Origin: CAYLMG01 sp964464635
Lineage (GTDB): Bacteria; Planctomycetota; Phycisphaerae; Sedimentisphaerales; Anaerobacaceae
Assembly: GCA_964464635.1 (NCBI GenBank)
Contig: CAYXGT010000005.1
Coordinates: 1-55,432 of the forward strand
Direction: 5' to 3'
Length of the DNA: 55,432 bases
The notes below the pieces were generated by a model. That model saw nothing but the letters and a program-made list of their open reading frames with translations. It was not told the origin of the DNA and did not search any database. The position numbers and the translations under genes are program-made. Below are positions 36,101-43,684 of the stretch, in pieces (the first letter of the stretch is position 1; each line of letters begins with the position of its first letter).

Positions 36101-36457
36101 GACTAACCAGATACCTCCGTTAGCATTGAAAGTTCCATAAATTTCCGTTGCGCTTCCGGTTACCTTAAACAGAGCCTGGGACGTCGTGCTTGGCTGAACA
36201 CAAGTCACAGTATGTCCACCCAGGATATCGAAATCGCTAAAGTTACCGATCGCCCCGTTGGAGGCAGTCATGTCCTGAAAATCACCGCCATTAAGCGGAG
36301 TGACAGTGACTGTGCCCACCGGATTTGATGTCATGACAACCTCGGCCTTGGCAGTCCTTAAAGGCATGCCAAAGCAGAAGAGCATGTAAAACACCAGCCA
36401 GTAGGACATAATCTGCCTTACATAGTATTTCTTTGTAATTCTTCTGATTTCACCCAT
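30107..36457 (-). CDS. Two-partner secretion exoprotein (TpsA, filamentous haemagglutinin family)
   Basis: This 2116-residue exoprotein has a long signal peptide (to about residue 38, TAKAEVV) and an N-terminal TPS domain (about 40-260). The signature reads GGIWLVNTAGIVVGNGGVV (residues 114-132; NTAGI replaces canonical NPNGI), followed by NQFVAST and GLLTGNYVVMAAGENVFIS. The body (about 270-1850) is built of ~35-residue repeats (NTAxVDITAxGDVKVIxxDGGxAEIEAxA) that should form a long beta-helix. Three Asp-rich loops (near 32416-32475, 32782-32850, 33340-33410) and a Trp-rich insert (residues 676-707) interrupt it. A Cys/Pro linker (DCPTCPPCPC) leads to a ~163-residue C-terminal domain shared with the 40 kb protein. 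tpsB lies 90 bases upstream. Confidence 0.9.
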   Translation of the reverse strand: MGEIRRITKKYYVRQIMSYWLVFYMLFCFGMPLRTAKAEVVMTSNPVGTVTVTPLNGGDFQDMTASNGAIGNFSDFDILGGHTVTCVQPSTTSQALFKVTGSATEIYGTFNANGGIWLVNTAGIVVGNGGVVNVNQFVASTLNILDADFTSGLATGNFPFTDGLTAGDVINDFGGSITAERIALIGKRVENRGLLTGNYVVMAAGENVFISENGPVLVEVTMPEQTPGSYDYIVDGSWGPMDCGEGDIVADHIILAAGDIWSTAIEGVETLRAEAKGNVNFNGDIHVEAGPGSEAVADVTIITGGNLDIDYDIEAEATGDGDFDAIAGITLQADGYININSDGSSTTEIKAKAEDGLRNYADVIIEAGGDVDVLAQNGDAKITAEADSDCKDGILNKANIEITGKKVYVKSENNGQGNDDSTVKAYAHDADENIASISITANGEENIGDVIIESDGKNGDNATVWAKAEQGMTNTATIDIEAKDDVRIKSDEEDAVVKAEARNDLDEDDLAGGSIEDLMNTATVNITATDEVEIKGEDDSSADATVTATAKNVIDIDPECEDCDVVLDLAIRDLTNTANITINGGGVEVKGLDKNSGAEATVKATASNEIKVDIDNWDCEATVNLDVTNLENNAGVTINANGEVCKINVKVEGDEGHGLVRAEAYNKLEVEHKGLWEDQGDWVDEGWWWCCHWHENWVWVENWVYYPVAPATVNLAVDGLDNTANVDISSANRDVIVRADEDKRNDPYTASVEAEAYNEFVMDFDETTTGNLTFNNFANTAGVVITAAENVKVLAEDGGYAGVRAYAWNGLEASDEASGTITADNITNDADIDITAVSGDVIVEADCGGDCSKAEIEAWASNEGSVFDIEFETEPLNITNTANIDITAGGDVEVKGKDCGEASIVAGATVGTSNTSGVTINGGGDVVVLSTNGGKALVEAYSAYASGSGNTANVDITADDGYVLVHAIGGRHSQKSGFTPSEASIEATAELAYTEDDAAGGSNSADITIVAKDVIEPADIDDDADNDADGDADSDLDGSVLVIAVEGGKAEIEAKAIEGDDNAAGVDITADGDVKVIALCDQPSEAEIMALAVDALNTNTADIAIDAGGDVVVLSKDGGQAQIEAIAKYASDSVNTANIDITANDGYVLVHAIGGTYNRKQGFMPSEASIEATAEYAGDEGDIGSNTADITIVAKDVPEEVIYLDTDADSDFDIALDTDADNDKDGDVMVIAVNGGKAEIEAKAMYGDDNAASVDITADGDVKVIALCDQPSEAEIMALAKYAHNTNTADITIDAGGDVEVKAKDRGEAEIEAIAADGWKTAAVATSAFADTDDDGDADGDADSDDDYFGPVNTASVTIDAGDDVKVIGKEGGKAEIEAKAMYGDDNAAGVDITADGDVKVIAACKNRSSEASITAEAEYGMSNTATIDITAVEDVKVIGKDGGDAEIAAEAKFAYNDNTADVAIDAGGDVKVIAACKDQSSEASITAEAENGYENNASVALGGPGHKIGGDVLVIAKEGGEAEISATAKGHDNSNTADVLICTEGELVVLAEEGQEGGTTFGALGGQGGQGGHGRGTSASIDAIAENGYENTASVGIGAEDGIMVMATGDHTDASISSIAENDHRNKGYSNEADLIACTKGDLWVIGMNGGNAEIASEAKHGYITDAYTATCATGDIIVAAVDCGQQFSTGGGKKGGGTSAEISAEADSKSCGEYDEMSTANAAVHVVSKEGGVAVVALGGCQSPTVEAGIKSKAEGGEINTAYTGVAAGADLAYIPAPAGYEEPARTLGGFPLEDLLVGNVLVLALGNGEAKISSIAKKGYDNSAMTVVCALGKIFVMGLGGEAEIFSGAFGKGENSAQTKVFASELELMGNGYLKAITPTSYVSLSDLCITPSGKVAYDSGGDGSALIIVGDYASREDCPTCPPCPCEEGPPPPPPAPLNAMQLEALRQQVPEVAGCPAIMAAAADELGIEDSEIEVMVANAMAAAGDIQPCDTCARLVNAAAILRDDDGSRMAALAEVLNTVAPADVPFTPEVGTLIAAAFEGHAGDGTAYATALEYVDAFVEYVRVLDTEMGSPVGDSVEFAMEKYGAGINASPNDNVAAYVASRLEAIGG
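32560..33640 (-). repeat. Duplicated ~555-564-bp super-module within tpsA
   Basis: Anchor strings recur at a constant offset: CAGAACGTAG at 33011 and 33566 (555 bases), CGCTGGGCTGG at 32641 and 33205 (564 bases), GTATTA at 32601 and 33165 (564 bases). Each copy encodes about 185-188 residues: a GYVLVHAIGG coil, a PSEASIEATAE coil, an Asp-rich loop, and a CDQPSEAEIMALA coil. The high nucleotide similarity points to a fairly recent in-frame tandem duplication. Confidence 0.75.
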
Positions 36458-36546
36458 CGTTATACCCCTTTTATTATACTTCTTTTACAACTTTTTTTTG
36501 TTGATTCCATCCGCTATATCTTCCATTCCGGCTACAAGCCGTTTTG

Positions 36547-38526
36547 TTACCACCTTGCGATAAAGCTTAAGTGCAGTCTTTCCTGACCTGTTTTTGTACG
36601 TCCCGCACTGCGCAGGGGCCAGGCCAGGTACGCTGCCGCCTCGAAATTCTCGCCGACTTCTCCTATCAGTCCGAAGCCTGCTCCGAAAAGCTCTTCTGTT
36701 CCTGTTTCGCCGGGTACTGGATGTACTATCTTTGCCCTGCCGCCGTCAACAAAAACTACCGGTGCAAGCTTTCTGAGCCAGGGCTGCTTTTCTTCTTCAG
36801 CCATATTATTTTGTCCCATATTGTTCATTTCATGATTTCCCGCCTCGTTGTATGCAATCACGTCGAACTCATACTGAACTGAGTAAAGCATACCTTGGTC
36901 GGCAACAATCTGGTCTTCTCTGTATCCTCGTACAGTATATAAACCGCCGAATGTAGTCATCTTGGCTGGTGCGAGTCTTCCACTCGCTTTTATCATCCTG
37001 AAGTTACCGCTCAAACGTTCAATCTTATCAGGGTCAAGATACTGGCTGTGAAATGCCGATAGCGTGTAGACTCTGAAGTCCGGATGTGCTCCGCTTCGTG
37101 CGATATTAAAACGCCTCTTGCTGGACTGGTTGAAGCTTGCTTGTCGATTGAGGGTAATAGAGGTGTTTGACATATCGTCCCTGCGGTGAATATCAAATCC
37201 GGCAGACCACAAATCCCATTTAAGATCCTGTTTGAGCACACTAACCAGTATTGGAACAGCTTGAGGGCTGATTTTACTTTCTTCGTGGCTTACGCCTCCT
37301 GTCAGGTCAAAGAACCAGCTGTCTTTTTGAAAGAGATTGTATCGAAGTAAGCCGCCGTAAAATGAACCAGTACCTATAAATCCGACTCCTCCTACCGAAG
37401 AAATATCGAACTCGCTGCGGCCACCATAAACAGTAAGTCTCAAACGAGGACTCCAAAGCGGAAATTCATAACTGCCGTAATAGGCGTAATTATCCTCGAA
37501 TCCCTTCTCCGGAGTTATTTGTGCCATAATAGTAAGCCTGTCGTCTCTTCCGGTCAGGTTTGTATTAATAAGTCCCAGCCTGGGTGTCCATCGTCTGTCT
37601 TTTGTTCCTGCGTTATCTACCTGAATGTAATAATGCCATGGGCTTGTTTCATAAATATCGTAGCCGACTGCGAGCGAATTAGGCTCGGCCCCCTTGGAAA
37701 CTGTTGCTGAAACGTATCTGTCAGGGTTCAGGTTGAGCAGATTAACAAAATCATCAAGTTCTTTCTTGTTGACAACTTCATTAGCTCTGACAGGTGACCA
37801 TTCCTCAATCAGTTCCCTTCGGAGTATCGGTTTCTCACGTTCGTTCTGGTCCACATCGTAAGCAGTGATTCTCATTGATGTAACTGCTGCCTCGATAACT
37901 TTGACGGGCAGAATCTGGTCAACGAGCATTACTCCATCTCTCAGCGCTTCCCGTGGCACATAAACGTATATACCACCATAGTGTTTGTCCTGATATGCCG
38001 AAAGAATGTATTGAACAAATCCCTGGATTGTTCTCGTTGACACATCTCTGGCCTCACCGGGCAGGGAGAGTATTTCATCGATTGTTCTTAAATCGTAAAG
38101 GGCCTCGCTCTCGGCTTTCTGCAAAGGCATACTTGAAGAGTTATAAACCAGCGGCATATTATTTATCAGATCTTCCGTTGACACCAGATTATTACCGTTG
38201 ATTCTGATTTCTTTGACTTTCAATCGCGGACTATCATCGATCGGCAGCGTCAACTCTTCAATCTCAGCTAATTGCTTGGCTTTTCTCTTCTCCGCCACGG
38301 TTCTTTTCGCCATTTTGATTTCCTCACGTTTTTCCCTCGCGGCAGCTTCACGCATCTCCTCCATCTGCTCGGCTTCCTTTGCTCTTTCTTCCAGTTTCGT
38401 TTTGATATCCTTTTCTTCTTCTGCGACTTCACTGTTAATATCAGCTGCTTGTTGTGCTGAACATATTACTGTTCCTATCAGGAAGAAGAACGCCAATATC
38501 AACACACCCTTTGCTATTTTACACAT
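36547..38526 (-). CDS. Two-partner secretion outer-membrane transporter (TpsB, FhaC/ShlB family)
   Basis: This 659-residue outer-membrane pore protein should export the TpsA encoded just downstream. A signal peptide (about 1-24, VICSAQQ) is followed by an unusually long charged, Lys/Glu-rich helical stretch (about 30-92). A POTRA-type region starts at about residue 101 (RLKVKEIRINGNNLVSTEDL). The rest is a 16-strand Omp85-type barrel. The L6-loop signature VRGY is at 532-535 (GGLYTVRGYREDQIVADQGM), VFVDGGRA follows, and the protein ends in an aromatic residue (SFIARW), as barrels do. AAGGAG precedes the ATG. Confidence 0.92.
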   Translation of the reverse strand: MCKIAKGVLILAFFFLIGTVICSAQQAADINSEVAEEEKDIKTKLEERAKEAEQMEEMREAAAREKREEIKMAKRTVAEKRKAKQLAEIEELTLPIDDSPRLKVKEIRINGNNLVSTEDLINNMPLVYNSSSMPLQKAESEALYDLRTIDEILSLPGEARDVSTRTIQGFVQYILSAYQDKHYGGIYVYVPREALRDGVMLVDQILPVKVIEAAVTSMRITAYDVDQNEREKPILRRELIEEWSPVRANEVVNKKELDDFVNLLNLNPDRYVSATVSKGAEPNSLAVGYDIYETSPWHYYIQVDNAGTKDRRWTPRLGLINTNLTGRDDRLTIMAQITPEKGFEDNYAYYGSYEFPLWSPRLRLTVYGGRSEFDISSVGGVGFIGTGSFYGGLLRYNLFQKDSWFFDLTGGVSHEESKISPQAVPILVSVLKQDLKWDLWSAGFDIHRRDDMSNTSITLNRQASFNQSSKRRFNIARSGAHPDFRVYTLSAFHSQYLDPDKIERLSGNFRMIKASGRLAPAKMTTFGGLYTVRGYREDQIVADQGMLYSVQYEFDVIAYNEAGNHEMNNMGQNNMAEEEKQPWLRKLAPVVFVDGGRAKIVHPVPGETGTEELFGAGFGLIGEVGENFEAAAYLAWPLRSAGRTKTGQERLHLSFIARW

Positions 38527-39229
38527 AATGCTCTCCTTAAAACTTTACAGACCAGACAAAGTTACTTTAAAACAACCAAAAACCACATCAGTCGAAGACC
38601 TGATGTTGGTAACAACCTGACAACCATGTTTTTTCTGAAGGATTATACTCTTCAATACTTTTCTCCACGAAGCAGGTAAGTCCACATCCGTATCTATAAA
38701 TCCGCTCCCTGATTAGTATATAACTCTGTTAGTTTATCAAATTATGCCCTCTGATGTCAAGTGTTAAGTTGCCTGAAAATCGCAATTTTATTCATTTCCA
38801 CCGCTTTTTTTATAGTTCTATTACATTCGTACTTTTTTTCGGACCTGTACTCCTGTGTATTTTTGATAGTAAAAACAATTTTTACGTTAAAGGTGGAGCA
38901 AAAACTCCTAAACTGACTCTCCAACTCACGACAGGGCATACATCAGAAATCCCTTAAAATATTATTAAGAAGCTGTAGATCGAAGGCGTTTCAAACCAGT
39001 TCGTATATCTTCTTTCACAATATACCACATCCGCATCCTGATAATTACGTCCTGCAAATTGCTTTCTTTCTAATGGTTTCAATTATGACGGAGAAAAAAG
39101 GAATGTAAAGCAAAATATTGTTTTTTTTGCGGTTTTTCAGTGCTCAAAAACATGATAGTTGGATTTTGGCGAAAGCGGGTAAAAATGGGATAACGACACT
39201 GTACCATCAGGTTCTTTTGGGTATCAGTT
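38527..39229 (-). other. Upstream region of the tpsB-tpsA operon
   Basis: This 703-base gap lies between tpsB and the DUF2809-like gene. A likely tpsB promoter is at 38731-38760, leaving a leader of about 200 bases. Short open frames near 38754-38957 are AT-rich and lack Shine-Dalgarno. The stretch 38960-39220 is AT-rich with no feature that I can support. Confidence 0.5.
38731..38760 (-). promoter_or_regulatory. Putative promoter of tpsB-tpsA
   Basis: On the minus strand a perfect TTGACA (38760-38755) is followed after 18 bases by TAAACT (38736-38731), which matches four of six -10 positions. Transcription would start near 38724, about 200 bases upstream of tpsB. Confidence 0.45.
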
Positions 39230-39658
39230 TCAATTGCTCACAGTGTTATTTTTGGCCAGCAGACGCAGCCAGAGCCAGCCGGCAAAACTCCCAATAACAT
39301 AATACGGGAACTGCTGCCAGACGAAATCCGTTCCGATGAGGGCTTTGCCTAAAAAGGTTCTTCGAATCGCTTCAAGCAAAGGCGACTGCCAGAGCTGGAG
39401 GAATTCAAGAATGCAGGTTGCAGCAAAAACTGATATGGCAATTTTAGCAGGGTAAGTCTTATTGGGCAGGAAAAAGAAAATAAACAGGCACCAGAAGACC
39501 TCGTAAAAAATAGAAGATACATAGTAGTTCAGCCATAATCTGGAAGGTCCATTATAGAACCACCACAAATACAGCCCTATCGAACCAACCAAAAACAGCG
39601 ATATCAGTATTGATAACCGAACTTTTACGTATATATAGATTCTTTGAATATCTGACAC
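39230..39658 (-). CDS. DUF2809-like small membrane protein
   Basis: This 142-residue polytopic protein has four hydrophobic segments (about 12-32, 47-64, 70-87, 117-134). CILEFLQLWQSPLLEAIRRTFLG and the following LIGTDFVWQQFPYYVIGS resemble the DUF2809 pattern (E..QL....L...R.T.LG....G..F.W.D...Y..G). Members are predicted inner-membrane proteins of unknown role. The start is a GTG at 39658 with no clear Shine-Dalgarno, so the exact N-terminus is uncertain. It is transcribed away from the Gly-rich secreted protein gene at 39912. Confidence 0.65.
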   Translation of the reverse strand: MSDIQRIYIYVKVRLSILISLFLVGSIGLYLWWFYNGPSRLWLNYYVSSIFYEVFWCLFIFFFLPNKTYPAKIAISVFAATCILEFLQLWQSPLLEAIRRTFLGKALIGTDFVWQQFPYYVIGSFAGWLWLRLLAKNNTVSN

Positions 39659-39824
39659 AGCTTTACCAGGGATAAACCTAAAATATGATACAAGTACGAA
39701 ACAATTATATCTCTTTATCTTATCGTGCGCAAGAGTTATTATTTGTGAAACTTTTTGCGATATTGAAAACTCGGAAAAAATTGGAGTTAACCGTTTTATT
39801 TGTAAGCACTTAAATAGTTCAGCG

Positions 39825-39854
39825 TTGACTTGGGTAAGCTGGATATGATATTAT
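39825..39854 (+). promoter_or_regulatory. Putative promoter of the Gly-rich secreted protein gene
   Basis: TTGACT (39825-39830) and TATTAT (39849-39854) are separated by 18 bases. The start of transcription would be near 39861, about 50 bases before the GTG start. Confidence 0.5.
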
Positions 39855-39911
39855 AACCATACAAACTATAAGGTTTTATCAGAATTTAAGCAATTAAATG
39901 GAGGATAGAAA

Positions 39912-41264
39912 GTGAGAAAGCTCATAAAATTGTCAAGGATATATCAGTTAGGGCTGATTATATCGTTTTTTGCAGTTTTTTTTATTGTTTTTAGTTCCTT
40001 TGCACTGGCAGGTCATAAAAACGGCTCCAACAGTCATGTCAATCCTGCCGGTATTATAACCGGTAGCGGGGGGGCGGGATTCAATGGAATAGTGTCTCCT
40101 TCAGCCTTTACCGCACGGAATTCGATCAAACCTGTTAATCAGGCGGGATCAGTTAATCCTGCAGGTATTATCCGGGGAAGCGGTGGTGTAAGTGCACCGG
40201 CTTCTTGTTCTGCAGGCAAAGGCGTTTCGGGAGGTGGTGATAAAGGCTCCAGCCAGGGTTTCGGTGGTAAAGGAGCAGCCGGAAATAACGTTCTTGTCGG
40301 AACTTCAGGTTGTAATGTTGCCGTTCAGGTGCCAAGGCTTCATATTAACGGTCTTTCGAATAAGGGCGGTAAATTTGGCCTTGGTGCAGCTGATAACTTT
40401 GCAATGGCAATTGATGGCATTGAACAATTGACATGGTGTGCCGGAGCTAAGGGACCTAATCCCGGGAAAGGCAACCTTGATATTAAATTGAGAAAGGATG
40501 GCTATCCGGGCAATCCGGGAGGAGGTAATGGTAACGGCCACTGGGGCGAAGGAAACCATGGAAATGGGAAGGGCAATATATTCTGCGGTAATCAGGGTCA
40601 CGGCGTCGGTGAAGGTATGACATGCGGTGGATGTAAACCTAAGCCTTGTCCTAAGCCCTGTCCTAAGCCAAAGCCTTGTCCAAAGCCAAAGCCTAAACCT
40701 TGCCCTAAGCCAAAGCCGTGTCCTGAGCCGACTCCTGAAGTCGTAGTGAATGCACCTGTTCCGCTGGTTAGATTTCCTGATGTAAAGGGTTGTCCTGCAA
40801 CCATAGCTGCTGCATCCTCGGAAATAGGCATTCCACGCCAGAGTATCCAGTTATGGATTGGAAAGTCGCTGGCCTCCGGTGTCGATATACAGCCCTGTGA
40901 TGTTTGTTCGAGAATTGTCGGAGCTGCAGAAGTATTAAGAGATTTAGACGGAAGCCGATTCGCAGCACTGGCAGAAATAATCAGTTCAATAGCACCGCTT
41001 GATATGCCTTTTTCTCCTGAGCTCGGTATGCAAATCGCAGAAGGCTTGCAGCAGATGCGTGACGAGGACTACCGCTATGATGTAGCACTTGAATATATGG
41101 ATGCTTTTGTAGAATATGCAAATATTCTTGAAAAAGAATTTACGGGACTCTTTGACAGCCCGATAGAATTTGTGCTGACCAAATATGGTTCAGCGATTTT
41201 GGATAATGATAATGCCAACATTGCTGCCTTTGTTGCAATGCAGATACAGACTGTAGCGCAATAA
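39912..41264 (+). CDS. Secreted Gly-rich protein sharing C-terminal domain and TPS-like motif with TpsA
   Basis: This 450-residue exported protein has a signal peptide to about residue 33 (SSFALAGHK). Two copies of a 13-residue motif, VNPAGIITGSGGA (43-55) and VNPAGIIRGSGGV (81-93), resemble the TPS signature of the neighbouring TpsA. A Gly/Asn-rich region (about 100-240) is followed by a Cys-Pro-Lys linker (241-273; units of CPKPKP). The last ~163 residues (288-450) align without gaps-of-note to the TpsA C-terminus: GCPA, DIQPCDxC, LRDxDGSRxAALAE, ALEYxDAFVEY and KYG are shared. The start is GTG at 39912, with GGAGG seven bases upstream. I recognise no named family. Confidence 0.75.
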   Translation: MRKLIKLSRIYQLGLIISFFAVFFIVFSSFALAGHKNGSNSHVNPAGIITGSGGAGFNGIVSPSAFTARNSIKPVNQAGSVNPAGIIRGSGGVSAPASCSAGKGVSGGGDKGSSQGFGGKGAAGNNVLVGTSGCNVAVQVPRLHINGLSNKGGKFGLGAADNFAMAIDGIEQLTWCAGAKGPNPGKGNLDIKLRKDGYPGNPGGGNGNGHWGEGNHGNGKGNIFCGNQGHGVGEGMTCGGCKPKPCPKPCPKPKPCPKPKPKPCPKPKPCPEPTPEVVVNAPVPLVRFPDVKGCPATIAAASSEIGIPRQSIQLWIGKSLASGVDIQPCDVCSRIVGAAEVLRDLDGSRFAALAEIISSIAPLDMPFSPELGMQIAEGLQQMRDEDYRYDVALEYMDAFVEYANILEKEFTGLFDSPIEFVLTKYGSAILDNDNANIAAFVAMQIQTVAQ

Positions 41265-41281
41265 TCAGCCGTTGGAATGTT

Positions 41282-43318
41282 TTATTGAGTTTTTAAGGCG
41301 TTGAGGTCGCTGATACCGGCCTCAACGCTTTTTTCATTCCGGTTGTTTAAAGCTTCGTACAATCTTATGAAGAAGCACGCTGTGTGCTGAACTGAGTCAA
41401 TGCGAATCCATTGCCTCGTGAACTTGAATCTGAATGTGCCAATTGATTTGTGCGGGAACTTGTGCATATAAGTAGATTCTTCACTATTATAAAGAAGCAT
41501 CAGCGGCTTGGCCGCTTTTATGCAGCCCTCAAGCAGCTTTCCCGCAAGCTCTTCTTTGCCGGTTGCTACGGCAAGATAATAAGCCGATATCAGGCCTTCG
41601 CCCCTCGCGCCGTCAGGATAGGCATGGTCTCCGTAATTGTAGTAGAATGTGCCCGGATAATCATAATAAGCCGAATCCTGCTCTGTATACATATACTCCA
41701 TCATCTTCATAGCATCACCGAAAACAAAATTCAGGTATTCGGGCCTTTGGAATTCACTATCGTATGACTATTCTTCTACCGCCTGCATAAGCCAGCCATC
41801 GCTTGGCAGAGGCTCAAAAAGCTCGGCATATCTGACAGGTCTTTCCTTTACCAGAAAATCCAGGGCACTTTTGGCTGTTTTTCTCACCTGCTTTCGATAA
41901 CCGTCCGGCAGGTTCATATAACGCTCGAACATAGCAAGGCCTAAAAGAGCTTCACCGGGATAATAAAACGAGAAAAGCTGCTTTTTCTCATCCTCTGTAG
42001 GCTCTAATATGGGCTGGCCGCTATTGTACTCAGGGTGTATATAGTAACCAATCATCTCACCATCTGCTGCGACTCTCGAAAGAATATGCTCTGCCAGTCC
42101 ATAAATATACTCGTTGTATTTGTCATCTTGTGTCAGTCTGTAGTAGTTCATCAAGGCCGCCAGTGCTGTGCCTGCTCCGCCTAATTTGGCCTTTTTATTG
42201 TAGAAAACATAATATGCTTTTCTGCCTTCGTATTCGCGCTGTCTTAGGTTTTGTATCAGAAAGCCTATCGCCTTTTTTGCCGCTGTTAGATACTTCTGCT
42301 CTCCTGTCAGTTCATACATCTTCAGAAGCAAAATTATGCCTCCGTTGTGCCTGAGCAGATTATAATAGTTATTTTCAAGAGTCCTGTTCGGATGGAGATG
42401 GTCGATAACAGTATCATTAACCCCGTCATAATAATACAGGAACCTGCCGTCCTCGTACATATTATCAAGCACCCATTCCACGGAGGCTTTAGTCATCTTG
42501 AGTATCTTATCAGCAGAGAACTCAGCCGGCATAGGGTATCCGCGGTACAGGGCAATAACATCTTCGCCGGAAGTTATAAAAGCGACACTTTCAAGCCTGG
42601 TCCACTCTATCGGTAGCTGGCTGAGAAGCTTTATCCTCTCCGATATCCTATTCGTTTGCTGTGCAATACCGATTTGCTTTGATATGAAGTTGAGTGTATG
42701 CCTTAGTGTCAGGTGGCTGTAAACAGTTGCGTCTGTCGGCATATATATATAGTATATGTCCTGATATTTGAACATGAAACCTGTGATACCAGGCTCAAAT
42801 CGGCTCTCATTGAAATTTGAAGTGTTCAGCTTGTCAAAATCGACGGCTTGTAACCTCGTAATTACCTCCAGCATAATCCTGCATTTGGTCGGGTCGGATA
42901 CATCAAAACGATGAAAATTTTGGTTTTCCCTGAGTTTTTCGATAATCCTGTTTATTGTCTCAAGCGGTGTGTTTCTTTTTGAAACCCAGCGTATTGACTC
43001 TTCACCTTGCTGAAACAGGCTGATTGCCACCCACGCCGAAGAAATATCAACATTTATTTTAGGTAATTTTTGGATTTGTTGGCCGTTACTGAGGGCGTAT
43101 CTTATAGACTGAAATAACTGCTTTTCAGGGCTGAAATCCCTGCTGAACCATTCATCATACCTTTTGATAACCTCATTTTTCCCATCTGTCTTCTCAGCCT
43201 TTTCATCTGTAATTAATGGTTTAGAAACGCTGCTTCCCCGAGACCACCAGAAGTAACATACCAGGGCAGATGACAGAACGATTGCCATAACAGCAGCGTA
43301 AAGATATAACTTTTTCAT
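41282..43318 (-). pseudogene. Membrane-anchored alpha/alpha-toroid-like protein interrupted by in-frame TAG
   Basis: One continuous reading frame of 678 codons is broken by a single TAG at 41770-41768 (codon 517). The first part (516 residues) has an N-terminal membrane anchor (about 5-25) and, from about 275, helical pairs typical of (alpha/alpha)6 toroids such as C5-epimerase or six-hairpin glycosidases (LLRHNGGIILLLKMYELTG, GGAGTALAALMNYYRLT, FYYPGEALLGLAMFERY). Immediately after the TAG the same frame continues SYDSEFQRPEYLNF and the next helices (ARGEGLISAYYLAVATG). Both halves look equally conserved. Possibilities are a nonsense mutation, a sequencing error or read-through. An ATG at 41710 could allow re-initiation. 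Confidence 0.72.
41295..41334 (+). terminator. Intrinsic terminator overlapping the convergent gene
   Basis: GCGTTGAGG (41298-41306) and CCTCAACGC (41320-41328) form a 9-bp stem, extended by A/T pairs, followed by TTTTTT (41329-41334). It ends the gene at 39912 but lies inside the last codons of the convergent minus-strand gene (stop at 41282). Confidence 0.8.
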
Positions 43319-43500
43319 AACCTCAACCTTTTATCATTCGAGACTCAGGATTTCAGGCTAAAATTTTGTTTTCCCGCAGATAATTATATCATCATAAACA
43401 CACACTGTCCTCAAAAACATCAGCTACACCCGATTGTATAGGAAGATGAGGTTTAAGCGGTAAAAAATAAATGACGAATTTTAACGTGTGCATAAAAAAA

Positions 43501-43583
43501 TGGGCCGGGTTGGATTCGAACCAACGTAGGCTTACGCCAATGGGTTTACAGCCCATCCCCTTTAGCCTCTCGGGCACCGACCC
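43501..43583 (-). tRNA. tRNA-Tyr (GTA)
   Basis: The minus strand folds as a class II tRNA of 83 bases without encoded CCA. The acceptor stem GGGTCGG pairs with CCGGCCC, with discriminator A. The anticodon loop CTGTAAA gives anticodon GTA. A long variable arm (about 14 bases) and the T-arm GTTGG-TTCGAAT-CCAAC are present. It is followed by a run of T, which can act as terminator. It lies upstream of the TAG-interrupted gene on the same strand. Confidence 0.95.
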
Positions 43584-43684
43584 TGAGTTTCTTAATCTAT
43601 CAAACAAGCCTTTATTATTTATCTTATATCGTATTTCGTTGCAATATCAAACTTCGATTACTGCTCGTTTTACTCGCAGCCCTG

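Noticed and set aside
13147..36457. CRISPR array or mobile-element repeats
   Set aside because: The repeats seen are coding (beta-helix coils) and vary in sequence. There are no uniform direct repeats with unique spacers and no transposase genes.
38754..38957. Short frames upstream of tpsB
   Set aside because: AT-rich with no Shine-Dalgarno, and they overlap the likely tpsB promoter.
41768..41770. TAG as pyrrolysine codon
   Set aside because: The family is not a methylamine methyltransferase, no pyl genes are in the window, and RF1 looks normal.
43392..43607. Frames covering the tRNA-Tyr gene
   Set aside because: They are open only because of the tRNA sequence; the cloverleaf is clear.
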